Positions 52,050-60,767 of a stretch of DNA of 64,000 nucleotides are shown piece after piece. The stretch's first letter is position 1. Each line of letters begins with the position of its first letter. Position numbers and translations under genes: made by a program. This stretch comes from Micromonospora radicis. Its GTDB lineage: Bacteria; Actinomycetota; Actinomycetes; Mycobacteriales; Micromonosporaceae. The stretch spans positions 16,692 through 80,691 of the forward strand of contig NZ_QXEC01000025.1 in NCBI RefSeq assembly GCF_003583405.1, given 5' to 3'. Under the pieces are notes generated by a model. It was not told the DNA's origin and searched no databases. It saw nothing but the letters and a program-made list of their open reading frames with translations.

Positions 52050-53951
52050 GTGAGGTCGCAGCCGGCTGGAGCGGACCGCGGCGCGGACGAGTGTGTGCCG
52101 GAGCGGCCGGTACGAGCGCGACGCCTCCGCTGGCGGCTGTGGGCGCCGTTGACCGGACTGACCGCCGCGGTGCTGCTCGGGGCGGGTCTGTGGCTGTCCG
52201 GGCGGACCGGCGCCGCGGACCTGGTGTGGGCGGCGGTGACCCTGGTCGCGCTGCTGCCCGCCGCCGCCTCGGTGCTGCGTGACCTGTGGCGGCGCCGGTT
52301 CGGGGTGGACGTGATCGCGGTCCTGGCGTTGGCGGGCGCGCTGGGCGTCGGGGAGTACCTGGCCGGTGCCGTGATCGCGGTGATGCTGGCGACCGGACGG
52401 ACGCTGGAGGCGTACGCCCAGCGTCGGGCCACCCGCGACCTGCGGGCGCTGCTGGAACGGGCACCGCGCACCGCGCGGCGGCGCACCGCCGACGGCGGGG
52501 TCGAGGTGGTGCCGGTGGATCGGGTGGCGGCCGGGGACCGGCTGCTGGTCGGGCCCGGTGACGTGGTCGCCGTCGACGGGATCACCGAGGCACCCGCGAC
52601 GCTGGACGAGTCGGTGGTGACCGGGGAGTCCCGGCTCGTCGAGCGGGCGGCGGGCCAGCCGGTGGCCAGCGGTGTGATCAACGCCGGCGCCGGGTTCGGC
52701 CTGCGGGCCACCGAGAGCGCGCAGCGCAGCACGTACGCGGGGATCGTCCGGCTGGCCCGGGAGGCGACCGCCCGCAAGGCGCCGACGGTACGCCTGGCCG
52801 ACCGCTACGCCGCGGCCTTCGTGCCGTTCACCCTCGCCCTGGCCGGGCTGGGCTGGGCGTGGTCGGGCGACTTCATCCGGGCGGTGGCGGTGCTGGTGGT
52901 GGCCACCCCGTGTCCACTGCTGCTGGCCACGCCGATCGCCATCGTGTCCGGCCTGTCGCGGGTCGCCCGGCGGGGTGTGCTGGTGCGCGACGGCGGGTCG
53001 CTGGAGGTGCTCGGCCGGGCCCGCACCCTGCTGGTGGACAAGACCGGCACGCTCACCGCCGGGCGTCCCCGGGTGGCGCGGACCCTGGCCGCCCCCGGTG
53101 GTGACCCCGACGAGGTGCTGCGGCTGGCCGCGTCGGTGGAGCAACTGTCGCCACACGTACTGGCTGCGGCGCTGGTGCGGCAGGCCGGCGACCGGGGACT
53201 GCGGCTGAGTACGCCGACGGAGGTGACCGAGGAGCCGGGCCGGGGTGTGCGCGGGCGGGTCGACGGACGGCGGATCCGGGTCGGCCAGCTCACCGGGGAA
53301 GCGCCGCCGTGGGCGCGGTCGGGCCCCGAACCGGCGGGCCGGTCCGTGGTCTGGGTGTCCGACGAGACCGGGCCGATCGGCGCGGTGCTGCTGGAGGATC
53401 CGGTTCGTCCCGACGCCCGCCGGGCGGTGGACCGGCTGCGTACGGCTGGGCTGACCCGGATCGTGATGGTCACCGGGGACCGGCCGGAGACCGCCCGTCA
53501 GGTCGCCGACGCGGTGGGTGTGGACGACGTACTGGCCCGCTGCACACCGCAGGAGAAGGTCGCCCGGGTACGGGCGGAGGCCGACCGGGCGGTGACCGTG
53601 ATGGTCGGTGACGGGGTGAACGACGCACCGGCGCTGGCCGAGGCGAGCGTGGGGGTGGCGATGGGGGCCACCGGGGCGAGCGCCTCCGCCGACGTGGCCG
53701 ATGCGGTACTGACCGTGGACCGGCTCGACCCCCTCGCCGACGCGGTCGAGATCGCCCGGTACGCCCGCCGGATCGCGGTGCAGAGCGCCACGGTCGGGAT
53801 GGGGTTGGCGGTGCTGGCGATGGGGTTCGCGGCGGCCGGTCGGCTGCCACCGGTCGCCGGTGCGTTTCTGCAGGAGGGGATCGACGTACTGGTGATCGTC
53901 AACGCGCTGCGGGCCCTGCGCGGTGGCCCACGCGGCCCGGTCGACAGCTGA
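52050..53951 (+). CDS. P1B-like heavy-metal P-type ATPase with TPCP motif
   Basis: A 633-residue ion pump. The actuator loop is DESVVTGES, the membrane metal site is ATPCPLLLATP (Cys288), the phosphorylated Asp330 is in DKTGTLT, and the hinge motif GDGVNDAP is present. There is no N-terminal Cys-x-x-Cys metal-binding domain. A single Cys in TPCP, instead of CPC, occurs in a poorly studied group of HAD-IC ATPases, so the cation is uncertain. GTG at 52050 is an adequate start, but the ribosome site is weak. In mycobacteria, P-type ATPase ctpF is part of the dormancy regulon, and this gene sits in an analogous block. Confidence 0.85.
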   Translation: MRSQPAGADRGADECVPERPVRARRLRWRLWAPLTGLTAAVLLGAGLWLSGRTGAADLVWAAVTLVALLPAAASVLRDLWRRRFGVDVIAVLALAGALGVGEYLAGAVIAVMLATGRTLEAYAQRRATRDLRALLERAPRTARRRTADGGVEVVPVDRVAAGDRLLVGPGDVVAVDGITEAPATLDESVVTGESRLVERAAGQPVASGVINAGAGFGLRATESAQRSTYAGIVRLAREATARKAPTVRLADRYAAAFVPFTLALAGLGWAWSGDFIRAVAVLVVATPCPLLLATPIAIVSGLSRVARRGVLVRDGGSLEVLGRARTLLVDKTGTLTAGRPRVARTLAAPGGDPDEVLRLAASVEQLSPHVLAAALVRQAGDRGLRLSTPTEVTEEPGRGVRGRVDGRRIRVGQLTGEAPPWARSGPEPAGRSVVWVSDETGPIGAVLLEDPVRPDARRAVDRLRTAGLTRIVMVTGDRPETARQVADAVGVDDVLARCTPQEKVARVRAEADRAVTVMVGDGVNDAPALAEASVGVAMGATGASASADVADAVLTVDRLDPLADAVEIARYARRIAVQSATVGMGLAVLAMGFAAAGRLPPVAGAFLQEGIDVLVIVNALRALRGGPRGPVDS

Positions 53952-54007
53952 CCGGCGGCGGCTGACCGGCGGCGGTGCCGGCCCCGGGTGGGCCGGCACC
54001 GCGCGGA

Positions 54008-54880
54008 TCAGCGTTCCCTGACCACCGCGACCGGGCAGTGCGCGTGTTGGATGAGCTGTTGGCTGACCGAGCCGAGCAGCATGCCGCGCAGGCCGCCGCG
54101 CCCCCGGGTACCGACCACGATCAGCTGCGCGTTGCGGCTGGCGTCGATCAGCAGACCGGCGGGCGCGGCGGCGGCCGCCTCGACGGTCACCTCGACGTCC
54201 GGGAAGGCCTCCCGGTAGCGGCTCAGCTGCTCGTCCAACTCGGCGGCGTGCTCGGCGAGTACCGCGTCCCGGTCCGGCGCGTCGCCCGTCCACTGCTCCC
54301 GGCCGGGCTGCCAGGCCCGCACCACGTGCAGCGGCACCCGGCGCAGGCACGCCTGCTCGACGGCGAACCCGAGAGCCAGCAGTGAATGTTCCGAGCCGTC
54401 CACGCCGACCACGACATGCCCGGCCCGGGTGCCGCTGGGCGCGTCCCGGCGGACCACCACCACCGGACAGTGCGCGTGCGCCGTGACGCTGACCGCGGTG
54501 GAGCCGGCGAGCAGGCCGGCGAAGCCGCCGTGGCCGCGGCTGCCCAGCACCAGCAGGCCGGCCTGGGTGGAGCACTCCTCCAACACCAGGGCGGGCGGAC
54601 CGTCGAGTACCTCGCCGCCGACCGTGAGGTCGGGGTGCGCGGCGGCGGCATCGGCCGCCGCCTTGCGGACCAACTCCTCGACCTGTTGGCGGGCCTGCTC
54701 GTCGGGCCACATCCCCGGAGTCATGCCGGGACCGATCCAGCCGGCCACGGTGAGCCATTCGAAGACGTACGCCAACCGCACCGCGCGGCCGTCGCGGTGG
54801 GCCTGCGCCAACGCCCACTCCAGGGCGGCTGCCGCGTCCGGCGAGCCGTCGTAGCCGACCACGATCTGCGCGTCACCCAT
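54008..54880 (-). CDS. Tandem-domain universal stress protein (copy 1)
   Basis: A 290-residue protein of two UspA domains. Domain 1 begins IVVGYDGSPDAAAALEWALAQA and ends with GSRGHGGFAGLLAGSTAVSV; domain 2 begins VVVGVDGSEHSLLALGFAVEQA and ends GTRGRGGLRGMLLGSVSQQL. Both keep the ATP-binding G-2x-G-9x-G-[ST] pattern. The mycobacterial dormancy regulon contains several such proteins. ATG at 54880 has GAGGGGGCGGC upstream; ATG at 54907 overlaps the phosphoketolase stop as TGATG and would add nine residues. Confidence 0.9.
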   Translation of the reverse strand: MGDAQIVVGYDGSPDAAAALEWALAQAHRDGRAVRLAYVFEWLTVAGWIGPGMTPGMWPDEQARQQVEELVRKAAADAAAAHPDLTVGGEVLDGPPALVLEECSTQAGLLVLGSRGHGGFAGLLAGSTAVSVTAHAHCPVVVVRRDAPSGTRAGHVVVGVDGSEHSLLALGFAVEQACLRRVPLHVVRAWQPGREQWTGDAPDRDAVLAEHAAELDEQLSRYREAFPDVEVTVEAAAAAPAGLLIDASRNAQLIVVGTRGRGGLRGMLLGSVSQQLIQHAHCPVAVVRER

Positions 54881-54903
54881 GCCGCCCCCTCGCTGGCGCT
54901 CGC

Positions 54904-57294
54904 TCATGACGTCGCTTCCTCGCCGCGGACCCAGCGCCACTCGGCCACCCGGGGGTCGTCCTCGCCGTACCGGCGGGTGTAGTCGCGGCAGGACTGCCGG
55001 GCGTCGGTCATCTCCTGCCGCAGGTGGGCGGCGCGGGCGGCCAGTCCGGGCACCCGGTCGATCACGTCGATCACCAGGTGGAAGCGGTCCAGGTCGTTCA
55101 GCATCACCATGTCGAACGGCGTGGTGGTGGTGCCCTCCTCCTTGTACCCGCGCACGTGCAGGTTGTGGTGGTTGGTACGGCGGTAGGTCAGCCGGTGGAT
55201 CAGCCACGGGTAGCCGTGGTACGCGAAGATGATCGGCTTGTCGCGGGTGAACAGCGTGTCGAACTCGTTGTCCGGTAGGCCGTGCGGGTGTTCGCTGGCC
55301 GGCTGGAGCCGCATCAGGTCCACCACGTTGATCACTCGTACCTTGAGTTCGGGCAGGTGCTGGCGCAGCAGGTCGGCCGCCGCCAGGGTCTCCAGCGTCG
55401 GTACGTCACCGGCACAGGCGAGCACCACGTCCGGCTCGTTGCTGTCGTCGGTGCTGGCCCAGTCCCAGATGCCCAGCCCGCGCCGGCAGTGCTGGACGGC
55501 CTCCTCCATGGTCAACCAGTTCGGGGCGGCCTGCTTGCCGGCCACCACCACGTTGATGTAGTGCCGGCTGCGTAGGCAGTGGTCCATGGTCGAGAGCAGC
55601 GTGTTCGCGTCCGGCGGCAGGTACACCCGGACCACTTCGGCCTTCTTGTTCATCACGTGGTCGATGAAGCCCGGATCCTGGTGCGAGAAGCCGTTGTGGT
55701 CCTGCCGCCACACGTGACTGGAGAGCAGGTAGTTCAGCGACGCGATCGGCATCCGCCAGGGGATGCCCCGGGTCACCTTCAACCACTTGGCGTGCTGGTT
55801 GACCATCGAGTCGACGATGTGGATGAACGCCTCGTAGCTGGTGAAGATGCCGTGCCGGCCGGTCAGCAGGTAACCCTCCAGCCAGCCCTGGCACAGGTGC
55901 TCGGAGAGGACCTCCATCACCCGGCCGTCGGGGGAGAGGTGGTCGTCGCCGGGCACCGTGCCGGCCACCCAGGCCCGGTCGGTGACCTCGAAGGCCGCCT
56001 GGAGCCGGTTGGAGGCGACCTCGTCCGGGCCGAAGAGCCGGAAGGACTGCGGATTCGCGGCGATCACGTCGCGTACCCACTTGCCGAGTTCACCGGTGGC
56101 GCCGGTGACCGTCTCGCCGGGGTGGGGCACCTCGACGGCGTAGTCGCGGAAGTCCGGCAGGGTCAGGTCCCGCAGCACCTGGCCGCCGTTGGTGACCGGG
56201 TTGGCGCTCATCCGCCGGTCGCCGCACGGCGGCAGGGCGGTCAGCTCGGCGACCGGCGCGCCGGTGGCGTCGAAGAGTTCCTCCGGGCGGTAGCTGCGCA
56301 GCCACCGTTCCAACTCGGCCAGGTGCGCCGGATTGTCCCGGACCGCGGACAGCGGCACCTGGTGCGCGTGGTACGTCCCCTCGACCTGCTTGCCGTCGAC
56401 CTGACGGGGGCCGGTCCAGCCCTTCGGCGTACGCAGGACGATCATCGGCCAGCGCGGGCGTTCGACAGCGCCACCGGAACGGGCGCGACGCTGGATCGCG
56501 GCGATCTCGTCCAGCGCGCGGTCCAGGGTGGCGGCGAGCAGTTCGTGTACGGCGGCCGGTTCGTCGCCGGCCACCACGTACGGCTGGTAGCCGTAGCCGC
56601 GCATCAGGTCGAGCAGGTCGGACTCCGGGATCCGGTCCAGCACCGTCGGGTTGGCGATCTTGTACCCGTTCAGGTGCAGGATGGGCAGGACCGCGCCGTC
56701 GCGCGCGGGGTTGAGGAACACGTTGGACAGCCAGCTGCCGGCCAGCGGCCCGGTCTCCGCCTCGCCGTCGCCGATGACGCAGGCGACCAGCAGGTCCGGG
56801 TTGTCGAAGGCGGCGCCGTACGCGTGGCTGAGCGCGTACCCCAGCTCGCCGCCCTCGTGGATCGAACCCGGCACCTCCGCCGCGACGTGACTCGGGATGC
56901 CGCCGGGGAAGGAGAACTGGCGGAACAGTCGGGCCATGCCGGCCTCGTCGCGGCCGATGCCGTGGTACCGCTCGCTCCAGGTGCCTTCCAGCCAGGAGTT
57001 CGCCACCAGGGCGGGGCCGCCGTGCCCGGGTCCGGTGATGTAGATCGCGGAGAGGTCGCGGGCGACGATGACCCGGTTGAGGTGTGCGTAGATCAGATTC
57101 AGGCCGGGGGAGGTGCCCCAGTGGCCGAGCAGTCGGGGCTTGACGTGTTCGGGGACCAGCGGTTCGCGCAGCAGCGGGTTGCCGAGCAGGTAGATCTGCC
57201 CGACGGTCAGGTAGTTCGCCGCCCGCCAGTACGCGTCCAGCCGGCGCAACTCCTCATCGGTCAGGGTGCTCTGCGGGTCCAGGGCGGTGTCCAT
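54904..57294 (-). CDS. xfp: Phosphoketolase (xylulose-5-phosphate/fructose-6-phosphate)
   Basis: A 796-residue thiamine-diphosphate enzyme splitting xylulose 5-phosphate or fructose 6-phosphate with phosphate to give acetyl phosphate. Seen are LGHWGTSPGLNLIYAHLNRV and GPGHGGPALVANSWLEGT in the N-terminal phosphoketolase domain, ADGEAETGPLAGSW as the cofactor-binding GDG-type motif (GDGEAETGP), and HPHGLPD-type and TRPxIFAYHGYPWLIH segments at the C-terminus. The length matches the family. It likely supplies acetyl phosphate and ATP under low oxygen, fitting the DevR block. A palindromic box GGGACCAACGGCCC lies 89-103 bases upstream on the coding strand. The stop overlaps the stress-protein alternative start. 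Confidence 0.92.
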   Translation of the reverse strand: MDTALDPQSTLTDEELRRLDAYWRAANYLTVGQIYLLGNPLLREPLVPEHVKPRLLGHWGTSPGLNLIYAHLNRVIVARDLSAIYITGPGHGGPALVANSWLEGTWSERYHGIGRDEAGMARLFRQFSFPGGIPSHVAAEVPGSIHEGGELGYALSHAYGAAFDNPDLLVACVIGDGEAETGPLAGSWLSNVFLNPARDGAVLPILHLNGYKIANPTVLDRIPESDLLDLMRGYGYQPYVVAGDEPAAVHELLAATLDRALDEIAAIQRRARSGGAVERPRWPMIVLRTPKGWTGPRQVDGKQVEGTYHAHQVPLSAVRDNPAHLAELERWLRSYRPEELFDATGAPVAELTALPPCGDRRMSANPVTNGGQVLRDLTLPDFRDYAVEVPHPGETVTGATGELGKWVRDVIAANPQSFRLFGPDEVASNRLQAAFEVTDRAWVAGTVPGDDHLSPDGRVMEVLSEHLCQGWLEGYLLTGRHGIFTSYEAFIHIVDSMVNQHAKWLKVTRGIPWRMPIASLNYLLSSHVWRQDHNGFSHQDPGFIDHVMNKKAEVVRVYLPPDANTLLSTMDHCLRSRHYINVVVAGKQAAPNWLTMEEAVQHCRRGLGIWDWASTDDSNEPDVVLACAGDVPTLETLAAADLLRQHLPELKVRVINVVDLMRLQPASEHPHGLPDNEFDTLFTRDKPIIFAYHGYPWLIHRLTYRRTNHHNLHVRGYKEEGTTTTPFDMVMLNDLDRFHLVIDVIDRVPGLAARAAHLRQEMTDARQSCRDYTRRYGEDDPRVAEWRWVRGEEATS

Positions 57295-57382
57295 ACTGAG
57301 TCAGCCTCTCGCGGGTCGGTGGATCCTGCATCCGCAACACGGGTTTCCTCCTTCAGCTTCGCGGGATCGGTGACCGTGGATC

Positions 57383-57397
57383 AGGGCCGTTGGTCCC
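57383..57397. promoter_or_regulatory. DosR/DevR-like box upstream of phosphoketolase
   Basis: On the minus strand GGGACCAACGGCCCT combines a GGGAC half with a GGNCCC half, as in DosR-type boxes. It is about 90 bases upstream of the xfp start at 57294. Single site, no search done. Confidence 0.45.
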
Positions 57398-57410
57398 GAC
57401 CACCCGGGTG

Positions 57411-58241
57411 TCACGACCCGGTGTCGCCCGGCGGGCCGGTGACGCCGCGGACCACGATCACCGGGGACGGGGAGTGGTAGAGCACGGACTGGCTGACCGC
57501 GCCGAGCATGCCCCGCCACGGCTCGTCGCCGCGCGCGGCGACCACGGTCAGCTGGGCGGAGCGGGACTGGTCGATCAGTACCGAGCCGGGGTCGCCGCGG
57601 ACGACGTGACACTCGCCGGTGGTGCTCGGGCGGTCGGTGAGGTACCGCTCCACGAGCCGGTGCAGCCGTCGGGTGGTCTCCTCGATCGCCGCGTCCGAGT
57701 CGACCACCCACACGGCGAGTAGCCGGGCCTGGTGCTCGATCGCGCAGGCGGCGGCCCAGGCCAGCGCGAGTTCGGCGGAGGCCGAGCCGTCCACCCCGAC
57801 GAGCACCGGCCCCGGCGGCGGTGGCTCCCGCCGGGCGATCAGCACCGGACACTCGGCCCGGGCGGCCACCTGCACGGCGGGACTGTCCGCGGGGATGCAG
57901 CGGTTGCAGTGGGCCATCCCGCCGTCGCCCACCGCGACCAGGAAGGCCGCCTCGGACTTGCGGACGAGGTTCGACACCGCGGATCCCTCGGCGATCTCGG
58001 TGGTGATCGGCACGTCGGGTTCGGCGCGCCGGGCCGCCTCGGCCGCCTCGGCGATCAGGCGTTCGGCGGTGTCCCGTGAGCCGGAGACCGCGGGTGCGTC
58101 CATCGCCGCCCAGTTGAACGAGTGCAGCAGGTGCAGTCCGCGGCCGTGCGCGGCGGCCACCCGCGCGGCGAGGCGGGCCACCGGGGGCGCGTCGTCCGGG
58201 CCGACGCCGACGAGTACCGGCGCGTCGCTGGCTGCGGCCAT
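57411..58241 (-). CDS. Tandem-domain universal stress protein (copy 2)
   Basis: A 276-residue two-domain UspA protein. The second domain is clear (VLVGVDGSASAELALAWAAACAI and ARGDEPWRGMLGAVSQSVLY). The first keeps the fold but its nucleotide loop is degenerate (VAVGDGGMAHCNRCIPADSPAV), so only one domain may bind ATP. ATG at 58241 is preferred for its GGTGAG site; GTG at 58250 is the alternative. It lies 116 bp upstream of xfp on the same strand, the gap containing the DosR-like box. Confidence 0.88.
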   Translation of the reverse strand: MAAASDAPVLVGVGPDDAPPVARLAARVAAAHGRGLHLLHSFNWAAMDAPAVSGSRDTAERLIAEAAEAARRAEPDVPITTEIAEGSAVSNLVRKSEAAFLVAVGDGGMAHCNRCIPADSPAVQVAARAECPVLIARREPPPPGPVLVGVDGSASAELALAWAAACAIEHQARLLAVWVVDSDAAIEETTRRLHRLVERYLTDRPSTTGECHVVRGDPGSVLIDQSRSAQLTVVAARGDEPWRGMLGAVSQSVLYHSPSPVIVVRGVTGPPGDTGS

Positions 58242-58311
58242 CCGGCTCACCCCCGCAGCTGTCGCCCTGACCTGGGTCTGAGGCTAGTCGCGGCGGTACG
58301 GCCCCGGAGCG

Positions 58312-58521
58312 GGATCGCAACTGTTCGGCATGGCCTGTTGCTCGGCATCCTCGCCGACGCCGACAGCCTGGCGGTCCGGGTGCTCCGCGACACCGGAGTC
58401 ACCGCCGACGACCTGCGGGCGCGGATCCGTCGGCACACCGAGGCCGGTGGGACGGGCCTGGCCGAGGCCGACGCCGCCGCCCTGCGCGAGATCGGCGTCG
58501 ATCGCGCCCTAAACCTCGTCG
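58312..58521 (+). pseudogene. Clp N-domain remnant
   Basis: The frame gives HGLLLGILADADSLAVRVLRD-TGVTADDLRARIRRH and, after a short gap, LAEADAAALREIGVDRAL, which is one half of the Clp N-terminal repeat pair (HLLLGLL...RVLxxLGVD). No start codon with a ribosome site and no remainder of the domain are present. It is sandwiched between the stress-protein gene and the lipid kinase. Confidence 0.6.
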
Positions 58522-58578
58522 TGGGTGGTGGGCGGGTGAATCTGCCCACCCGGGCTCCGGGTCGCCGAACCCCGCCCG

Positions 58579-59595
58579 ATGCCGCACACTTGCGCCGTGG
58601 AAGCTGGACGGCAGGCACGGCCGCTGCGCAGCGCGGTGGTGGTCAACCCGGTCAAGGTCGACGACCTCGACGCGCTGCGCCACACCGTCGACGGCACGCT
58701 CACCGCCGCGGGCTGGCCCGAGCCACTGTGGTACGAGACCACCGTCGACGACCCCGGGCGGGGGCAGACCGAGCAGGCCCTCGCGGCTGGCGTCGACGTG
58801 GTCTTCGCCTGCGGCGGCGACGGGACGGTACGGGCCTGCGTCAGTGCCCTGGCCGGCACCGAGGTGGCGCTCGCCGTCCTGCCGCAGGGCACCGGCAACC
58901 TGCTCGCGGCGAACCTGGGCCTCTCCACCGACCTGGCCGCCGGGCTGGCGGTCGCCGTCGAACGCGGGCGGCGGCTGCTCGACGTCGGCGAGGTGGACGG
59001 GCAGCACTTCGCGGTGATGGCCGGCATGGGCTTCGACGCCCAGATGCTCGCCGCGACCAGCGAGACGACCAAGCGACGGATCGGTTGGCCGGCGTACGTG
59101 GTGGGGGCCGTGCGGCACCTGCGGGACCGGCCGATGCGGGTATCGATCCGGCTGGACGACCAGCCGCCGTTGCGGCGCCGGGCCCGGTCGGTACTGGTCG
59201 CCAACGTCGGCCGGTTGCAGGGCGGGGTGACCCTGCTGACCGAGGCCGAACCCGACGACGGCTACTTCGACGTGGCCGTGCTCAGCCCGCGTACGCTGCC
59301 GCACTGGCTCGTCCTCGGCTGGGCGGTGCTGCGCCGCCGTGACCGGGTTCCGCGGATGGAGGAGTTCCGCGCTCGACGCGTCGTGATCACCAGTAACCGG
59401 GCGCAGCCCCGGGAGCTGGACGGTGACCTGATCGAACCCGGGCCCACCCTGCGGGCGGAGATCCGGCGGCGGGCGCTGTGGCTGTGCGTACCGCGGCCGG
59501 AACAGGCGCCGGACCTCACCGAGGACGCGGCAGCCGCCGCCGAGCGGGGTGAACGGCTCGTCGCGAACAGCGGTTCCGGTGAGCGCGAGGAGTGA
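58579..59595 (+). CDS. Diacylglycerol/sphingosine kinase-family lipid kinase
   Basis: A 338-residue lipid kinase of the DagK/YegS superfamily. The nucleotide motif is CGGDGTVRACV (GGDGT 79-83), followed by VLPQGTGNLLAANLGL and GMGFDAQMLAATS. The second domain contains AEPDDGYFDVAVL and the usual DGDLIEPGPTLRAE (D-x-x-G-like) end. It may phosphorylate diacylglycerol or be involved in phosphatidylinositol-mannoside or related lipid turnover. No ribosome site precedes ATG 58579; a downstream GTG near 58600 is possible. The last codons (ERE E stop) lie in the first copy of the 54-bp repeat. Confidence 0.88.
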   Translation: MPHTCAVEAGRQARPLRSAVVVNPVKVDDLDALRHTVDGTLTAAGWPEPLWYETTVDDPGRGQTEQALAAGVDVVFACGGDGTVRACVSALAGTEVALAVLPQGTGNLLAANLGLSTDLAAGLAVAVERGRRLLDVGEVDGQHFAVMAGMGFDAQMLAATSETTKRRIGWPAYVVGAVRHLRDRPMRVSIRLDDQPPLRRRARSVLVANVGRLQGGVTLLTEAEPDDGYFDVAVLSPRTLPHWLVLGWAVLRRRDRVPRMEEFRARRVVITSNRAQPRELDGDLIEPGPTLRAEIRRRALWLCVPRPEQAPDLTEDAAAAAERGERLVANSGSGEREE

Positions 59596-59688
59596 GCTTG
59601 CGAGCCCCGCAGTCGCGAACGAGCGGTGAGCGGTGAGCGCGAGGAGTGAGCTTGCGAGCCCCGCAGTCGCGAACGAGCGGTGAGCGGT
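59581..59688 (+). repeat. Perfect 54-bp direct repeat, two copies
   Basis: Copies at 59581-59634 and 59635-59688 are identical, starting GAGCGCGAGGAGTGAGCTTG. The stop of the lipid kinase lies in copy 1 and the GTG start of the YihY-like gene is the last bases of copy 2. A diverged copy lies at 5140-5200. Confidence 0.97.
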
Positions 59689-60703
59689 GAGTAGCACAAA
59701 GCTGGTGCCGGAGACCCGGCTGATGTCCGACGAGCAGCTCTGCGCCGACCATGCCTGGCAGACGCTGCGCCGGGAGGGCGGCTGGCAGTTGCTGCGCGAC
59801 GCGTTCACCCGGTTCCGGTACGGCGACGGGTTCAGCCACTCGCGGGCCTTCGCGTTCCAGCTCTGTCTGGCGGTGGTGCCGTTCCTGATCGCGTTGACCG
59901 GGTTGATCGCGGAGCTGGGCGCGGCCGAGGGCGGCGAGGTGGTCGCCGACACGGTGCTGGCGTTGACTCCGGGCGCCAGCGAGCAGGTGGTCGCCGAGCT
60001 GCTCGGCGACGGCGACGGCGCGGGCGCGGAACGGGCCGAGGACATCGGCGAGGTGGCACTCAGCCTCGGCCTGATCACCGGCCTGGTGGCGTTGACCAGC
60101 ACGATGGCGCAGATCGAACGGGGCGCCAACCGGATCTACGGGGTCGAGCGGGACCGGCCGGCGCTGCGGAAGTACCTGCGCGCGGCGGTGCTCGCCGTCA
60201 CCGCCGGCCTGCCGGCCCTGGCCGGGTTCCTGATTCTGGTCGGCGGTGGACCGATGGGCGACTCGGTGCAGCGGCACTACGCCTGGGGTGAGCTGGCCAG
60301 CACGGGGTGGGGCGTGGTCCGCTGGCCGCTGAGCCTCGGGCTGACCGTGCTCGCCGTGGCGGTGTTGTTCCGCCACGCGCCCCGGCGCCGCCAGCCCGGC
60401 CTGTCCTGGCTGCTCTTCGGCGCCGGGATCGCGACCGCGCTGTGGTGGCTGGCCAGCCTGCTGTTGGCCGGCTACGTCCGGTTCAGTGCGGACTTCGGGC
60501 AGACCTACGGCGCGTTGACCGGGATGATGGCGTTGCTGCTCTGGGCCAACCTCACCGGGATGGCGTTGTTCGGTGGGCTCGCCTTCGCCGCGCAGTTGGA
60601 GGCGGTGCGCATCGGTGTGCAGGAGCCGGCCCAACCGGACCTGTGGCAGCCGGAGGCGCGCCGCGACGACCTGCTCGACACCGGGGAGATGACCGCCCTC
60701 TGA
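59687..60703 (+). CDS. YihY/virulence-factor-BrkB family membrane protein
   Basis: A 338-residue inner-membrane protein of the YihY family (formerly RNase BN). FQLCLAVVPFLIALTGLIAEL, LGLITGLVALTSTMAQIERGANRIYGVE, the GLPALAGFLILVGG helix, and AGIATALWWLASLLLAGYVRF with YGALTGMMALLLWANLTGMALFGG are typical segments. The loop around 85-125 is acidic (GDGDGAGAERAED). Its function is not established; the family is sometimes linked to transport. GTG at 59687 uses the end of the 54-bp repeat as leader, and no separate ribosome site is visible other than GGTGAG. Confidence 0.85.
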   Translation: MSSTKLVPETRLMSDEQLCADHAWQTLRREGGWQLLRDAFTRFRYGDGFSHSRAFAFQLCLAVVPFLIALTGLIAELGAAEGGEVVADTVLALTPGASEQVVAELLGDGDGAGAERAEDIGEVALSLGLITGLVALTSTMAQIERGANRIYGVERDRPALRKYLRAAVLAVTAGLPALAGFLILVGGGPMGDSVQRHYAWGELASTGWGVVRWPLSLGLTVLAVAVLFRHAPRRRQPGLSWLLFGAGIATALWWLASLLLAGYVRFSADFGQTYGALTGMMALLLWANLTGMALFGGLAFAAQLEAVRIGVQEPAQPDLWQPEARRDDLLDTGEMTAL

Positions 60704-60767
60704 CCGGCCGGGTGTACGCCGGACATCGATCGGGTACAGCGGCACGCCAGAGGCGAAGGAGGCTGCC

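Noticed and set aside
50868..54818. 1316-residue open frame on the minus strand
   Set aside because: It is open because of GC bias. Only the 3' part from 51866 is the Acg gene; the rest lies opposite the P-type ATPase and has low-complexity Arg/Gly/Pro composition.
58399..60129. 576-residue minus-strand frame
   Set aside because: Antisense to the lipid kinase and YihY-like genes; contains the translated 54-bp repeat twice, which mimics a protein repeat.
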